DNA of 64,000 nucleotides, taken from positions 62,001 to 126,000 of IMG/VR virus record IMGVR_UViG_3300009104_001827; one strand, 5' to 3'. Positions 35,899 through 45,100 of this stretch are shown piece by piece. The DNA is from a virus. Below the pieces are notes generated by a model that was not told where the DNA came from, did not search any database, and worked only from the letters and a program-made list of their open reading frames with translations. Every line of letters begins with the position of its first letter. Position 1 is the stretch's first letter. Made by a program: the position numbers and the translations under genes.

Positions 35899-36910
35899 GT
35901 TTACAAATTTCAACAGGTGCTTGATTGAACTCGGCGACCAACAAATTTATGCAACCTCTGCCTCATTGACTAGCGCCACATCACTAGCGAGAGACACCCG
36001 CCTGAATGGATTCAGCGAAGATCTTGCTGGCGCAACGGTGAACGACCCAAATCTAGTTCCCACTGGCCCACTGAAGGGCTCTCTGTCTTTTGAGTTTGTT
36101 ATTGCAGAACAACACTTCAATCCAATTAAATCTATTTTTGATATAAGTAAATCAATGAGTGATGGTTTTATTCCTATTGGTCGGATTGGTTCATATAGAT
36201 TTTGGAATGCAGCTATAACTAGTTTTTCATTTACCATGGAGCCATTTCAATTGGTGAAGGCTAGTGCTGAGTATGATATATTTGGTACAATATTTGAAGT
36301 CGGCGACAAGAACCTCCCTGACCCGCCATATATTAACCCTGCAGAAAGCTTAAAAGGTTTCGGAGAGGTTACCGCAAGCGGGATCAACCTCCAAGACGAA
36401 AACGAAAGTTTTGACTTGAGGATGCTCAAGGCCGAATACTCAGCTTCAGTCAATAGAAACATAAACTATACAATCAGAATGAACGAACAGCCCGGTAGTA
36501 AACTATACTCTGGGGGAGTGCTGCCATACAGGGCTGCCCTTAATGAGATAGATATTAATTGTAATGTAAAGGCGAATAAAATCATAAACTACATCAATCA
36601 CAAGGGCGTAATCCAAATGAGGAGCGGCGGAACTTTTCCTGAAGAGGTTGCTGTGCAGTTAAATTTGTATGGAGCATTTAAGGAGAACGTATATACGAAG
36701 ATCTCTGACTCCTCTGAAAAAATCGACGAGAAGGCATACCTCGATCTTCCTGATGGCGGTGGTGGAAAAGATCTGTACTCTGGGCCAGAAAGGGAGTCAA
36801 TGCATATAGCCTCGTTTGGCTGCTCGGGAAAGGTTACCAGTCAGGCGTTGAACGCCCAAGAGGGAGGCTATCTTAGTGGAGGGTTCTCTGTAAGGCAGGT
36901 GGTAAAATAA
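35891..36910 (+). CDS. Tail-tube-like / distal tail protein (339 aa)
   Basis: GTG 35891 is chosen over an in-frame ATG 57 bases earlier because GGAGGG lies 7 bases before it and the overlap with the previous gene shrinks to 8 bases. Residues about 50-130 ('GPLKGSLSFEFVI', 'FWNAAITSFSFTMEPFQLVK') and the C-terminus ('GKVTSQALNAQEGGYLSGGF') follow the same strand pattern as the other tube-like proteins. It contains no inserted Trp module. It pairs with the 440-aa gene and probably arose by duplication. Its stop overlaps the next ATG (TAATG). Confidence 0.55.
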   Translation: MSEFTNFNRCLIELGDQQIYATSASLTSATSLARDTRLNGFSEDLAGATVNDPNLVPTGPLKGSLSFEFVIAEQHFNPIKSIFDISKSMSDGFIPIGRIGSYRFWNAAITSFSFTMEPFQLVKASAEYDIFGTIFEVGDKNLPDPPYINPAESLKGFGEVTASGINLQDENESFDLRMLKAEYSASVNRNINYTIRMNEQPGSKLYSGGVLPYRAALNEIDINCNVKANKIINYINHKGVIQMRSGGTFPEEVAVQLNLYGAFKENVYTKISDSSEKIDEKAYLDLPDGGGGKDLYSGPERESMHIASFGCSGKVTSQALNAQEGGYLSGGFSVRQVVK

Positions 36911-39900
36911 TGAGCGACAGGTATAAAGGTTTTTGGTCTCCGAACTCCAGTTATGGCGCTGGTGATATAGTAACATATTATCCCTCAAGCGGCTATAGTG
37001 GTGATCCCGCTTTTTATAAGCTGAAATCTGGCTTATCCACCGGACCCGTAAGAAATAACCTAGGGTATAACGCATGTCCGTTGAAAAACTTTAAGTGGCC
37101 CGTGCTGTCATCCGTCGGAAGAGATTTAAAACTTAGTGAAGATCAAAATTTTGACCCCACAAAAGGCGACCAACTAGATCAAACGATATCCGAAATACTC
37201 TCCGAGACATCTGACTGGACGCAATATAAATACTACAAGATAAATGTCTGGGACGGCCCCAACGGGAAGTCTGGTAGTCTGGAGATAAATAGCGTATACT
37301 GGGAAATTCATACCCCAACCGCCGGGAATCCTAATGCCGCCGACACCTCAACACAAACATTCTCCGCCACAGGAATGACGACCGTAAGCGTGGGAACGCA
37401 TAATGCTCCGGAGGATGTTGATGTTACTTTTGATGAGGTCAAGGACTCGGAGGAAGGCGGCGAGCTCGAGTCTGATAATTACTATATATCAAACGTTCAA
37501 AACTACAAGGGGTACTGGAGTGCAGGCCAGAGCTATAAAAAATTTGATATTGTCCGCCATCGAGACAGCAATAAGTTTTACTATGCAAGGAAAGATATTA
37601 CCTCTCCTAGCGCATCATCTGACGTTACTGGTTTAACGTTCCATATCCGACCTCCCGTTCCGAGTCTTACTGAAAACCATGTCGGGAATCTTGAGTTTGT
37701 ATCTCACTCTGGCGCGAAGACCGGGTTTAGGGACGCGGGATTCGAGTCAGGGCAGTCTATTCAAATTGCAGGCGATCCGAATACATATTCAATATCAATG
37801 CTGACGGAAAAAATAATGGTGCTTGCAATGTATCAGTTCCCTGCCGAAAGGGCATTGAAACAGCTGGTTGAGGGTGATCTATTGGACTCCGCCGACGATC
37901 AAGAGCTAACTATCTCCATTAAGACTTCTGATCTAGACGATGAGAATTGGTCGAGTAATTCATTTTTCTTCGACGCAGACTATGGCTCGTCTATTTCCTT
38001 TAAGGGTTATAATGCGCAATACGAATATGGCGACGGGTATAAGGTTGTTAAACCAAGGGGAATAAATAGCCTGAGCGTAGATTTCAATTTAAAATTCACA
38101 AATAGAACTAGCAGAGAAGCTAATGCAATTCTTCACTTTATAGAAAACAACCTTGGGCAGCACGAAGTTCAGCAAGAAAAATATACTCTTGAATACGATC
38201 AGGGTATAGATGGATTTAATATGGACGGCGACTCGCTATTCTTTCCCTATAATAATACCGAAAATCTAACTAGAAAATTTTATTGTTTTGATTTTAATCA
38301 TACTATTGAGGGTGAGGACGTTCATACTGTAGATGCTAGGATATTTAATAATAATACTTCCATCCTTCATCGCAATGATTACCTGTATGTAAATAAACCC
38401 GAAGTCTACGACGCCGAGCAAACATACTATAAGCACGACATCGTATACGCCCCCGGTTCTGACGCCTACTATTATTATCAGGGAGAAGAAAATGCAAGGG
38501 GCGATCCTCCGACCGGGTTATATGGGGTGTCAATTAATAAGGATAAGTGGACCAGGGAGTTTTACTGGAAGCCGTCCAGTAGTTTTAATGTTAATCACAG
38601 CCCTAGTATTGCAGAATTGTCCTCCAAGGCTTCCGCATATAAGCAGTACTTTCCGAAAAACAAAAACAATGTTAATCTGCTGTCGTTTTCCGTAACCTTT
38701 GCAAATAGGAGTGAAAAGGAGGCGTATGCTATCCTTCATTTTCTAGAATCCCATTTGGCTTACAAGTCTTTTTTGTTTATTCCTCCTGCCCCCTACAATC
38801 GCAAGCGTAGGTTTATATGTCAGCAATGGGATCACACCTATACCTTTCGAGACAGTCATACCATCACCGCAAAATTTGAGCAATATTCGCTGGGTCAAAA
38901 TACCCCGCTGGACGACGATGAAATGGATAACCTTACTCCTACGGTAGAGAACCGATCCGCGCGACTGGCCTTGGTTAATCCTGTCGAATTGCGCTCTTCG
39001 TCTCTGGGGGTATTCGTTCTTAAAAATCAAATCGAAATAAAGAACACCGGGGAAACCGAGGCAAGCGATATTGTGGCGTCCGTTTCTGGCGACTTTACTA
39101 TGTCAAGTTTAGCGTTTAATAGGGATGATGGGGCCTACCTTTCTGCAGTTGACGGGATCTCGCGAAAGACCAATACCGCTAATTACGACAATAGTGAAGG
39201 CGGAGCCTTTCTGTATGAAGAGAGTGGTAGTGCAAAGTCCCAAGACAACTTAGGTCGGATCGGAACGCTAGACTTTGTTGCGGGAAAACTAACTAACCGA
39301 GCCGCAGCCGGTGTGGCACACATTAGTGAGGATTTTTTGAACCCCAATAAAGACCCTACGCTTAAGCCTGGCGAGTCTGCGTTTGCGGAAATATATTATA
39401 CTACTGGCGCCGCTGAAAAGGGGGAGGTATTAGGAAATCTAACTGTCACGTATAAATCTTTGGACACAGATAAAACATCCAAATACGAAATCACTGCAAC
39501 CGTCGCCCAAGACCACATAGTTCCCGAAACAATTGACGTTGCTATTGAGGGGACTCCAGAGGCAGACATATATAAGAAAAGCTACAGCATAGACCGCTAC
39601 TCTGAGTTTGATTTTATTTCAGAGGAAAACGTGCTCCAAACCATCCAGCATAGCGCGATCCTGGAAGACTCCATTATGGCTGAGCCTCAGGATCTAAGCG
39701 AAGTGACAAACATGCTTAGTCAAAACGGGCTGGAAGGGAAGCTCGCCCTGGGCATAGTATACGATAGTGAGTGGAAGTACCTTTCCACTTCAGTCGCAGT
39801 TGGCAGCTCCCTAGGGGGCAACTTGCCCACTGGTACTGGCGGGGACATTTTAGTTCTGGTCGTTGAGTCTGACAAGAAGACATATACTTTTGGGAAGATG

Positions 39901-40728
39901 ACAAACACAGAAAGCGTCGATGGCGCCATCTTCGAAAAAACAGAAATAGATACCCTACATAACGTGAACTTAATGGAGTCCCTGCTGGGAGCCTTGGATG
40001 GACAAGGTCTTTTGGACATCGGGATTGTAAACTTTAATGTTTCTGGAGTTATATTTTCCGAATCTACTAGCCTTCCGGCGATAAATTCTGGGAACGGTTA
40101 TTTGCCTGGTATGGATATAAGGATAAATCTTACTAATACCGCCAGAATTATAGGTAGGGGCGGCAAAGGTGGAACCGGAATGGTTTCAGAGGGGAAAATA
40201 TTTCAAGGGGACGGGTCTTACGATTCTATGTCAGACTTTAGGCCTCCGTCGTCAGGCGAAGATGGGGGCGATGCTATAGAAATTCAAGAACAAAACCCTA
40301 ATGTAAAATTTACAATTAAATGGACCGACGAAGCAAAGGTCTTTGCTGGAGGCGGCGGCGGAGGGGGAGGTGGCGCCGACCTTGATGCGGATGCCGAGTG
40401 GCCTGGTAGCTCTAAATATAAAATAAACTTCGCTGGGAGCGGTGGCGGCGGCGCAGGCATGGGCTTGGCCGGATATACCTTGGCTAGCCGTGGAGCGTTG
40501 ACTAGTGGAGGAGACGGCGGGGACGCCGTCAATAATAACTCCCGCTTGACCCTTATGTCTGGTGGCAACGGTGGGGGTTCGGGGGAGGATGGGGACGACA
40601 GCTCCGCCCCAAGGTTTTTCGCGAGTGGAGGAAAGGCTGGTAAGGCCATATTATACTATGGGCATACTGTTGGAACGTCTCTAATTCTCGACGGCAATAC
40701 CCCAGGTAATACAAAAGGACAGATATAG
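36910..40728 (+). CDS. M-like minor tail protein with duplicated domain, Trp modules and Gly-rich adhesin tail (1272 aa)
   Basis: Starts at the overlapping TAATG. Two copies of a lambda M-like domain are visible at about 357-484 ('FTNRTSREANAILHFIENN', 'FYCFDFNH') and 557-665 ('FANRSEKEAYAILHFLES', 'RFICQQWDH'). Trp modules lie at about 1-45 ('FWSPNSSYGAGDIV'), 197-225 ('YWSAGQSYKKFDIV') and 497-555 ('EQTYYKHDIVYAPG'). About 676-880 looks like an Ig-like domain. From about 1065 the protein is Gly-rich, with a run of nine Gly near residue 1147, like polyglycine receptor-binding domains of some phage adhesins. Lambda M is only 109 residues, so this is an M core enlarged into an adhesin. The tail-tip role is supported by position before the L-like gene. 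Confidence 0.7.
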   Translation: MSDRYKGFWSPNSSYGAGDIVTYYPSSGYSGDPAFYKLKSGLSTGPVRNNLGYNACPLKNFKWPVLSSVGRDLKLSEDQNFDPTKGDQLDQTISEILSETSDWTQYKYYKINVWDGPNGKSGSLEINSVYWEIHTPTAGNPNAADTSTQTFSATGMTTVSVGTHNAPEDVDVTFDEVKDSEEGGELESDNYYISNVQNYKGYWSAGQSYKKFDIVRHRDSNKFYYARKDITSPSASSDVTGLTFHIRPPVPSLTENHVGNLEFVSHSGAKTGFRDAGFESGQSIQIAGDPNTYSISMLTEKIMVLAMYQFPAERALKQLVEGDLLDSADDQELTISIKTSDLDDENWSSNSFFFDADYGSSISFKGYNAQYEYGDGYKVVKPRGINSLSVDFNLKFTNRTSREANAILHFIENNLGQHEVQQEKYTLEYDQGIDGFNMDGDSLFFPYNNTENLTRKFYCFDFNHTIEGEDVHTVDARIFNNNTSILHRNDYLYVNKPEVYDAEQTYYKHDIVYAPGSDAYYYYQGEENARGDPPTGLYGVSINKDKWTREFYWKPSSSFNVNHSPSIAELSSKASAYKQYFPKNKNNVNLLSFSVTFANRSEKEAYAILHFLESHLAYKSFLFIPPAPYNRKRRFICQQWDHTYTFRDSHTITAKFEQYSLGQNTPLDDDEMDNLTPTVENRSARLALVNPVELRSSSLGVFVLKNQIEIKNTGETEASDIVASVSGDFTMSSLAFNRDDGAYLSAVDGISRKTNTANYDNSEGGAFLYEESGSAKSQDNLGRIGTLDFVAGKLTNRAAAGVAHISEDFLNPNKDPTLKPGESAFAEIYYTTGAAEKGEVLGNLTVTYKSLDTDKTSKYEITATVAQDHIVPETIDVAIEGTPEADIYKKSYSIDRYSEFDFISEENVLQTIQHSAILEDSIMAEPQDLSEVTNMLSQNGLEGKLALGIVYDSEWKYLSTSVAVGSSLGGNLPTGTGGDILVLVVESDKKTYTFGKMTNTESVDGAIFEKTEIDTLHNVNLMESLLGALDGQGLLDIGIVNFNVSGVIFSESTSLPAINSGNGYLPGMDIRINLTNTARIIGRGGKGGTGMVSEGKIFQGDGSYDSMSDFRPPSSGEDGGDAIEIQEQNPNVKFTIKWTDEAKVFAGGGGGGGGGADLDADAEWPGSSKYKINFAGSGGGGAGMGLAGYTLASRGALTSGGDGGDAVNNNSRLTLMSGGNGGGSGEDGDDSSAPRFFASGGKAGKAILYYGHTVGTSLILDGNTPGNTKGQI

Positions 40729-40729
40729 C

Positions 40730-41773
40730 ATGGATAGCGACAGCTCTAAAGAACGAATAACAGACGAAATTTTTAAATTGGAGTCTGACGCTATTATTGA
40801 AATGTTTGAAATTGATTTCTCTAATTTGCAAAATGATTTTTCCTTTCTAGATAAGCAGTATAAAATTAATCTAGGGTCTGAGCCTGTATATAGGTTTTGT
40901 TCATCTGTAAATTTGACCAACCCAATAATTTGGCAAGGAAAACAATATCAGCCGCTACCCGTTCATACTACAGATTTTGAAATTCCATCTGATGGGAGGC
41001 TGCCGAGGCCTAAATTAATAATCGCCAACCCTTCAGGCTTATTGTCAACTATAGTGTTGATGAATTACGACTTTCACGGGTGCAAGGTCACTCGAAAGAG
41101 GACTTTCGTTAAATTTCTTGACGACGCAAACTTCAGAGATAGAACCGACAAGAGTGGCGCCGTTGTTAAAGAGGGTAATCCTAGCGGGCAAGCCGACCCT
41201 CAAGCATTCCTTCCTGACGAAGCTTTCTATATCAATAAAAAATCCGCCGAAACTCGTGAGAGCCTGGAGTTTGAGCTAACTTCAATTTTGGAAATGGAGG
41301 GAGTTAGGTTTCCTGCCAGGGAAATGTTGGCCGACCACTGCTCGTTTAGGTATAGGGGGTTGGGGTGTAATTACTGCGGGATACCCTGTGAAACAGAAAC
41401 TGGAAAATCTTTCGCTGAATACGGTATATCTGCGTATACTCATCCAGACAATGACGCACCTATACAGCTCGCCAATCAATCTGGGAGAGATATAATTGAA
41501 ACAATCAAATGGAGCGTAGACAGGGGGTATAATAAGGGCAATGTGGTCAACTGGCCCGGGCATAAGGAGCCGTTGGTGCCCTCGCTTTTTGTTTGTGTGC
41601 AAACCCACGAAGAGCCTTCTCCAAACCCATACATATCTAAAGAGTTTTGGATCATGGACAGTTGTCAAAAAACCCTTAACGCCTGCCTTAAGCGGTGGGG
41701 AGCGGAAGTTCGAAGCGGTAGGGGGATACCCTTCGGGGGGTTCCCTGAAACGGACGGGATGAAGCATGCCTAA
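40730..41773 (+). CDS. Lambda L-like tail tip protein with [4Fe-4S] cysteines (347 aa)
   Basis: ATG lies one base after the upstream stop, with AAGGA about 9 bases before it. Cys204 and Cys213 ('HCSFRYRGLGC') and Cys312 and Cys319 ('SCQKTLNAC') have exactly the spacing of the lambda gpL cluster ligands (C173/C182 and C205/C212), which hold an iron-sulphur cluster in the tail tip. Two more cysteines, C216 and about C220, lie next to the first pair. Between the pairs there are ~100 residues where lambda has ~22. The extra stretch (about 255-310) is a Trp module ('WSVDRGYNKGNVV', 'LFVCVQTHEEPSPN', 'FWIMD'). The next gene, JAMM, overlaps by 8 bases. Confidence 0.85.
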   Translation: MDSDSSKERITDEIFKLESDAIIEMFEIDFSNLQNDFSFLDKQYKINLGSEPVYRFCSSVNLTNPIIWQGKQYQPLPVHTTDFEIPSDGRLPRPKLIIANPSGLLSTIVLMNYDFHGCKVTRKRTFVKFLDDANFRDRTDKSGAVVKEGNPSGQADPQAFLPDEAFYINKKSAETRESLEFELTSILEMEGVRFPAREMLADHCSFRYRGLGCNYCGIPCETETGKSFAEYGISAYTHPDNDAPIQLANQSGRDIIETIKWSVDRGYNKGNVVNWPGHKEPLVPSLFVCVQTHEEPSPNPYISKEFWIMDSCQKTLNACLKRWGAEVRSGRGIPFGGFPETDGMKHA

Positions 41774-42113
41774 ACTTAATGAACGAATTCTCGCCGACGC
41801 AAGGAACTTAGCCAAATCCAATCCGGGTGAGGAGGCTGCCGGAATCCTCTTTGAGTTCGATGAGGTATTTTTTTATCCCATGAGAAATATCGCTCGCGAT
41901 AAGACCACCTCTTTTGAGCTAGACAAAAGGACTATGCTTCTTAAGGATCGTATCTACGCTATATTCCATTCTCACCCCGAGGGTGACGCCTATCCATCCG
42001 ACTGGGACAAAGGGGCGTCGGAGGCGCTAGGGGTTCCGTTTTTGATCTACAGTTTGCTCTACGACAATTTTTTATTTTTTGACAAGGGAAAGTGTAATCC
42101 CGTACAGGAATAA
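41766..42113 (+). CDS. Stand-alone JAMM metalloprotease, K-like (115 aa)
   Basis: The JAMM zinc-protease signature is complete: Glu23 ('GEEAAGIL'), His68 and His70 ('HSHPEGDAYPSDWD'), Ser78 and Asp81, i.e. H-S-H-x7-S-x2-D. In lambda gpK the JAMM domain is followed by an NlpC/P60 peptidoglycan hydrolase; here the protein ends right after JAMM, so the cell-wall hydrolase is missing. The gene overlaps the L-like gene by 8 bases and lies two bases before a gene whose product begins with a ubiquitin-like gpI domain, the partner proposed for phage JAMM proteins. Cleavage of that domain during tip assembly is the likely role, by inference. Confidence 0.9.
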   Translation: MPKLNERILADARNLAKSNPGEEAAGILFEFDEVFFYPMRNIARDKTTSFELDKRTMLLKDRIYAIFHSHPEGDAYPSDWDKGASEALGVPFLIYSLLYDNFLFFDKGKCNPVQE

Positions 42114-42115
42114 GG

Positions 42116-45100
42116 ATGAAAACGGTCTATTTACATGGGGAGTTTGGTGAACGTTTCGGTGAGGAATGGGAATTGAATGTAGACAGTCCGGCCGAGGCAA
42201 TAAGAGCGCTAGATGTAAATACCGAAAATCAATTTACTCAAAGCGTGTGGGATTTTGAGGATCCTGACGTTAGGTTTGCTATCGTATGCCTGGGGAACCG
42301 AGAGCGAAAGCGTATTGAAGAATTTATTAAGGGCGACTCGTTTGATGAGAGCCTGTTGGACGCTATATTTGTTAAGCAGGAAGAGCTCCTGCTCTCCACT
42401 TCAAGAGATGAGATACATTTTATTCCGATTGTCGAGGGAGAGATCGTAACTGCTGCGAAATTCATAGCAAAAGCGGCGATTAAAATGGGGGGCGCACTAA
42501 AGGGCGCCATGGGCTCTTTTAGCCTGTCAAAGTTCGCCTTTAATATGTTGGTTCCTATGGCTATAACCGGTATAGCTAACGCTCTTTTTCCTTCGCCCAA
42601 GGTTACAGATCGAACGAGGCAAACAAAGTCGTACCTATTCGACGACCGCCCAAATACAACCCGCCAAGGGGCGCCTGTTCCTGTAGGGTATGGAATATTA
42701 AAGATTGGATCTAATACTCTATCGTTTGGAAGGACAAACAAGGATAAAGCTGGCGCCCCAAGCGGAGGTCTCATAGAAACCTATACCATGTATACCGTTA
42801 ACGATATTCTGTCCGAAGGACCAATAGGGGGACTGTGCGATAATTTTGGAAACCTCGCCGGCCTAAATGCGGACGGAAGAATTCATGGTTATAGCAACTT
42901 CGATCAAAATATAGCTCTTAAGTCGATCTTTCTTAATGACATGGTGGTTATGAACCACCCAACGAATACATTAAATTTTTTAATTAACGAAGATAATTGG
43001 CAGCCTAAATGCAATTTGGGCTTCATGGACTCCAAGGATGAGCGGCAGGCAAAATTAATAGCCGTATCAGAGGTAGAAATACAAGGATCCACCACGCTTC
43101 CAGGGCCCGAGGTGGACCCGGGGCACGTGGCTAAAAGCGGGTCTATAAAACTCGGAGGTATGCCGGCCAAAATTCAAGATGCCCAACAGCGCGGCGCTAA
43201 AGTTTTTGCTTCCCCCATAACCAAGAATAGAGTTGGAGAAATGAAAATAACCCTGTCTCCCAAGCAGATGTTTCATAACTGGACCGACCAAAGGACTCGG
43301 AGGGGCTTCTTTGGGCTTGGCGCCAGAAGTTCCGTTACCACTGGAACTGCCGCTCAATCGGTAAATATAATTGCCAGAATAAAGGACGGCCCCAAGAGCA
43401 TTCCTTTAATCGAGCCCCCTCAAGGCTTTGGCGGGGGTAAGGGAGGCACGGTCTGGGCCGCAGACGACTCAGTTAACCAGAGGGTTGTTCATGGAGCCCT
43501 ACGTTCCAGCGACAGAAGGGCTGATCCGATGCCATGGACAGATAATAAGGCTGCTATCGCGCTGGGTTTTTCTGAGGCGTTATTCTCTGGCGGGGGTAAT
43601 GGTGATATTTTTTCTAAGGTTCGTGGTATTATAGATTTTTGCAAAAAGTTTCATAGCGCATGGACGGATACCACTATAACTGTAACCGTCTCAGACGCGG
43701 GAGGATCTAACAAAAGCTTCCAGCAATACCTCAATGATTATTCTGATGGATGTCGGGCGTATGACGCCTCAAACCAGCCTACATATACCAAAGAACCCCC
43801 TAATGCTTTAGCCTCTACCTTAATGTCTCTTGCGGCCCAAATACAATCCGGGGTGACTCCTGCTGATTTATCTTATAGAAATTATGATGAAATCATGGGT
43901 TTGATTAAAAAGTCAATAATTACCGATAAGGGATTGGTGCTGGGCGCTGATGGGTTTATATATAATTTGAAGGGACGAGATCATTCTCAGCTGGTAGTTA
44001 AAGGTATTGCTACTAGCCCTGCAGGGTTGGACGTTCATGTGGGACTGCCTTACTTCGGAAAAACAGAGAACTTGGTCTTGAATTTATGCCGTCTGACCCA
44101 AGAAATTACCGACCCAAAAGATATGAAGGAAAAGGCCAGAACCCTCCACCTTTCTGCAATAACAAAAATAGATACCCTTATGGGTCGGCGTATAACTTAC
44201 GAACATCCTGGTATAGCGATGGTACAGGTTCCGTTCGATGCTGTAAATTTTCCCCAGCTCCCTGAGAGAAACTATGTGGCCAAACTTAAACGGGTCGCTG
44301 TGCCGTCAAACTATAACACGAAAACCCGAAAATACTTTGGTGCATGGAACGGTCTATTTAAGGGCCAAAAGGAAACAGAAGACTACCACTATGGAGCGAT
44401 TTCGGAAAAACACCTAGAATGGACAGATAATCCAGCATGGATACTACTAGATATACTGCTTAATCAAAGATATGGTGTGGGCACTTTCGGTTTTACTATA
44501 AAAGAGGTTGACGTTTGGAGGCTTTACGCTGCAGCGAAATTCTGTGACGAGCTTGTCGAAACGGGATTTCCCTTGGAACACACAAAGCGGTCATTTACTA
44601 GTACCCATGCTAAGGAATCTAGGGATTATTTTCTTGCTGGCTCTCCTATCTTAAATTCTTTTGATGTAGATCTTGATCCTGGGCTAGATGCCGCCACAAT
44701 TAAAGCTGAGTTTAATGGTGGGAGCTCTGACAAAAAGCACTCCAGGGGTAAAAGCGTCGCATTCTTTATGTCAGATAACACCATTGAGGAAAGGGAGATA
44801 ATATCTGTGGACCCCGAGGGGAAGACGCTTAAGCTTATGGGTCCGTCATTCGCTCACCACCCCTCCGCGACAGGTGGTGACTCCGCTAAATTCGCAACGG
44901 GGACATGCGTAATGTCTGTAAGTTACCCAATTGTCGAGCCCAGGTTCTCTGCAAATATACTATTTAAGGAAAAAGAAGAAGCTCTTAGGATTATTAAGGA
45001 AATATGCACAATTTTCCGAACGGTTGTTGTTTACTCTGCGGGAAAAATATCGTTCGCATCCGAAAGAAAAAAGGATCCCAGCATGATGTTCACTGACGCA

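Noticed and set aside
40345-40380. G-rich repeat at the polyglycine codons as a structural DNA element
   Set aside because: It is explained by the Gly run in the adhesin; no sign of a non-coding role.
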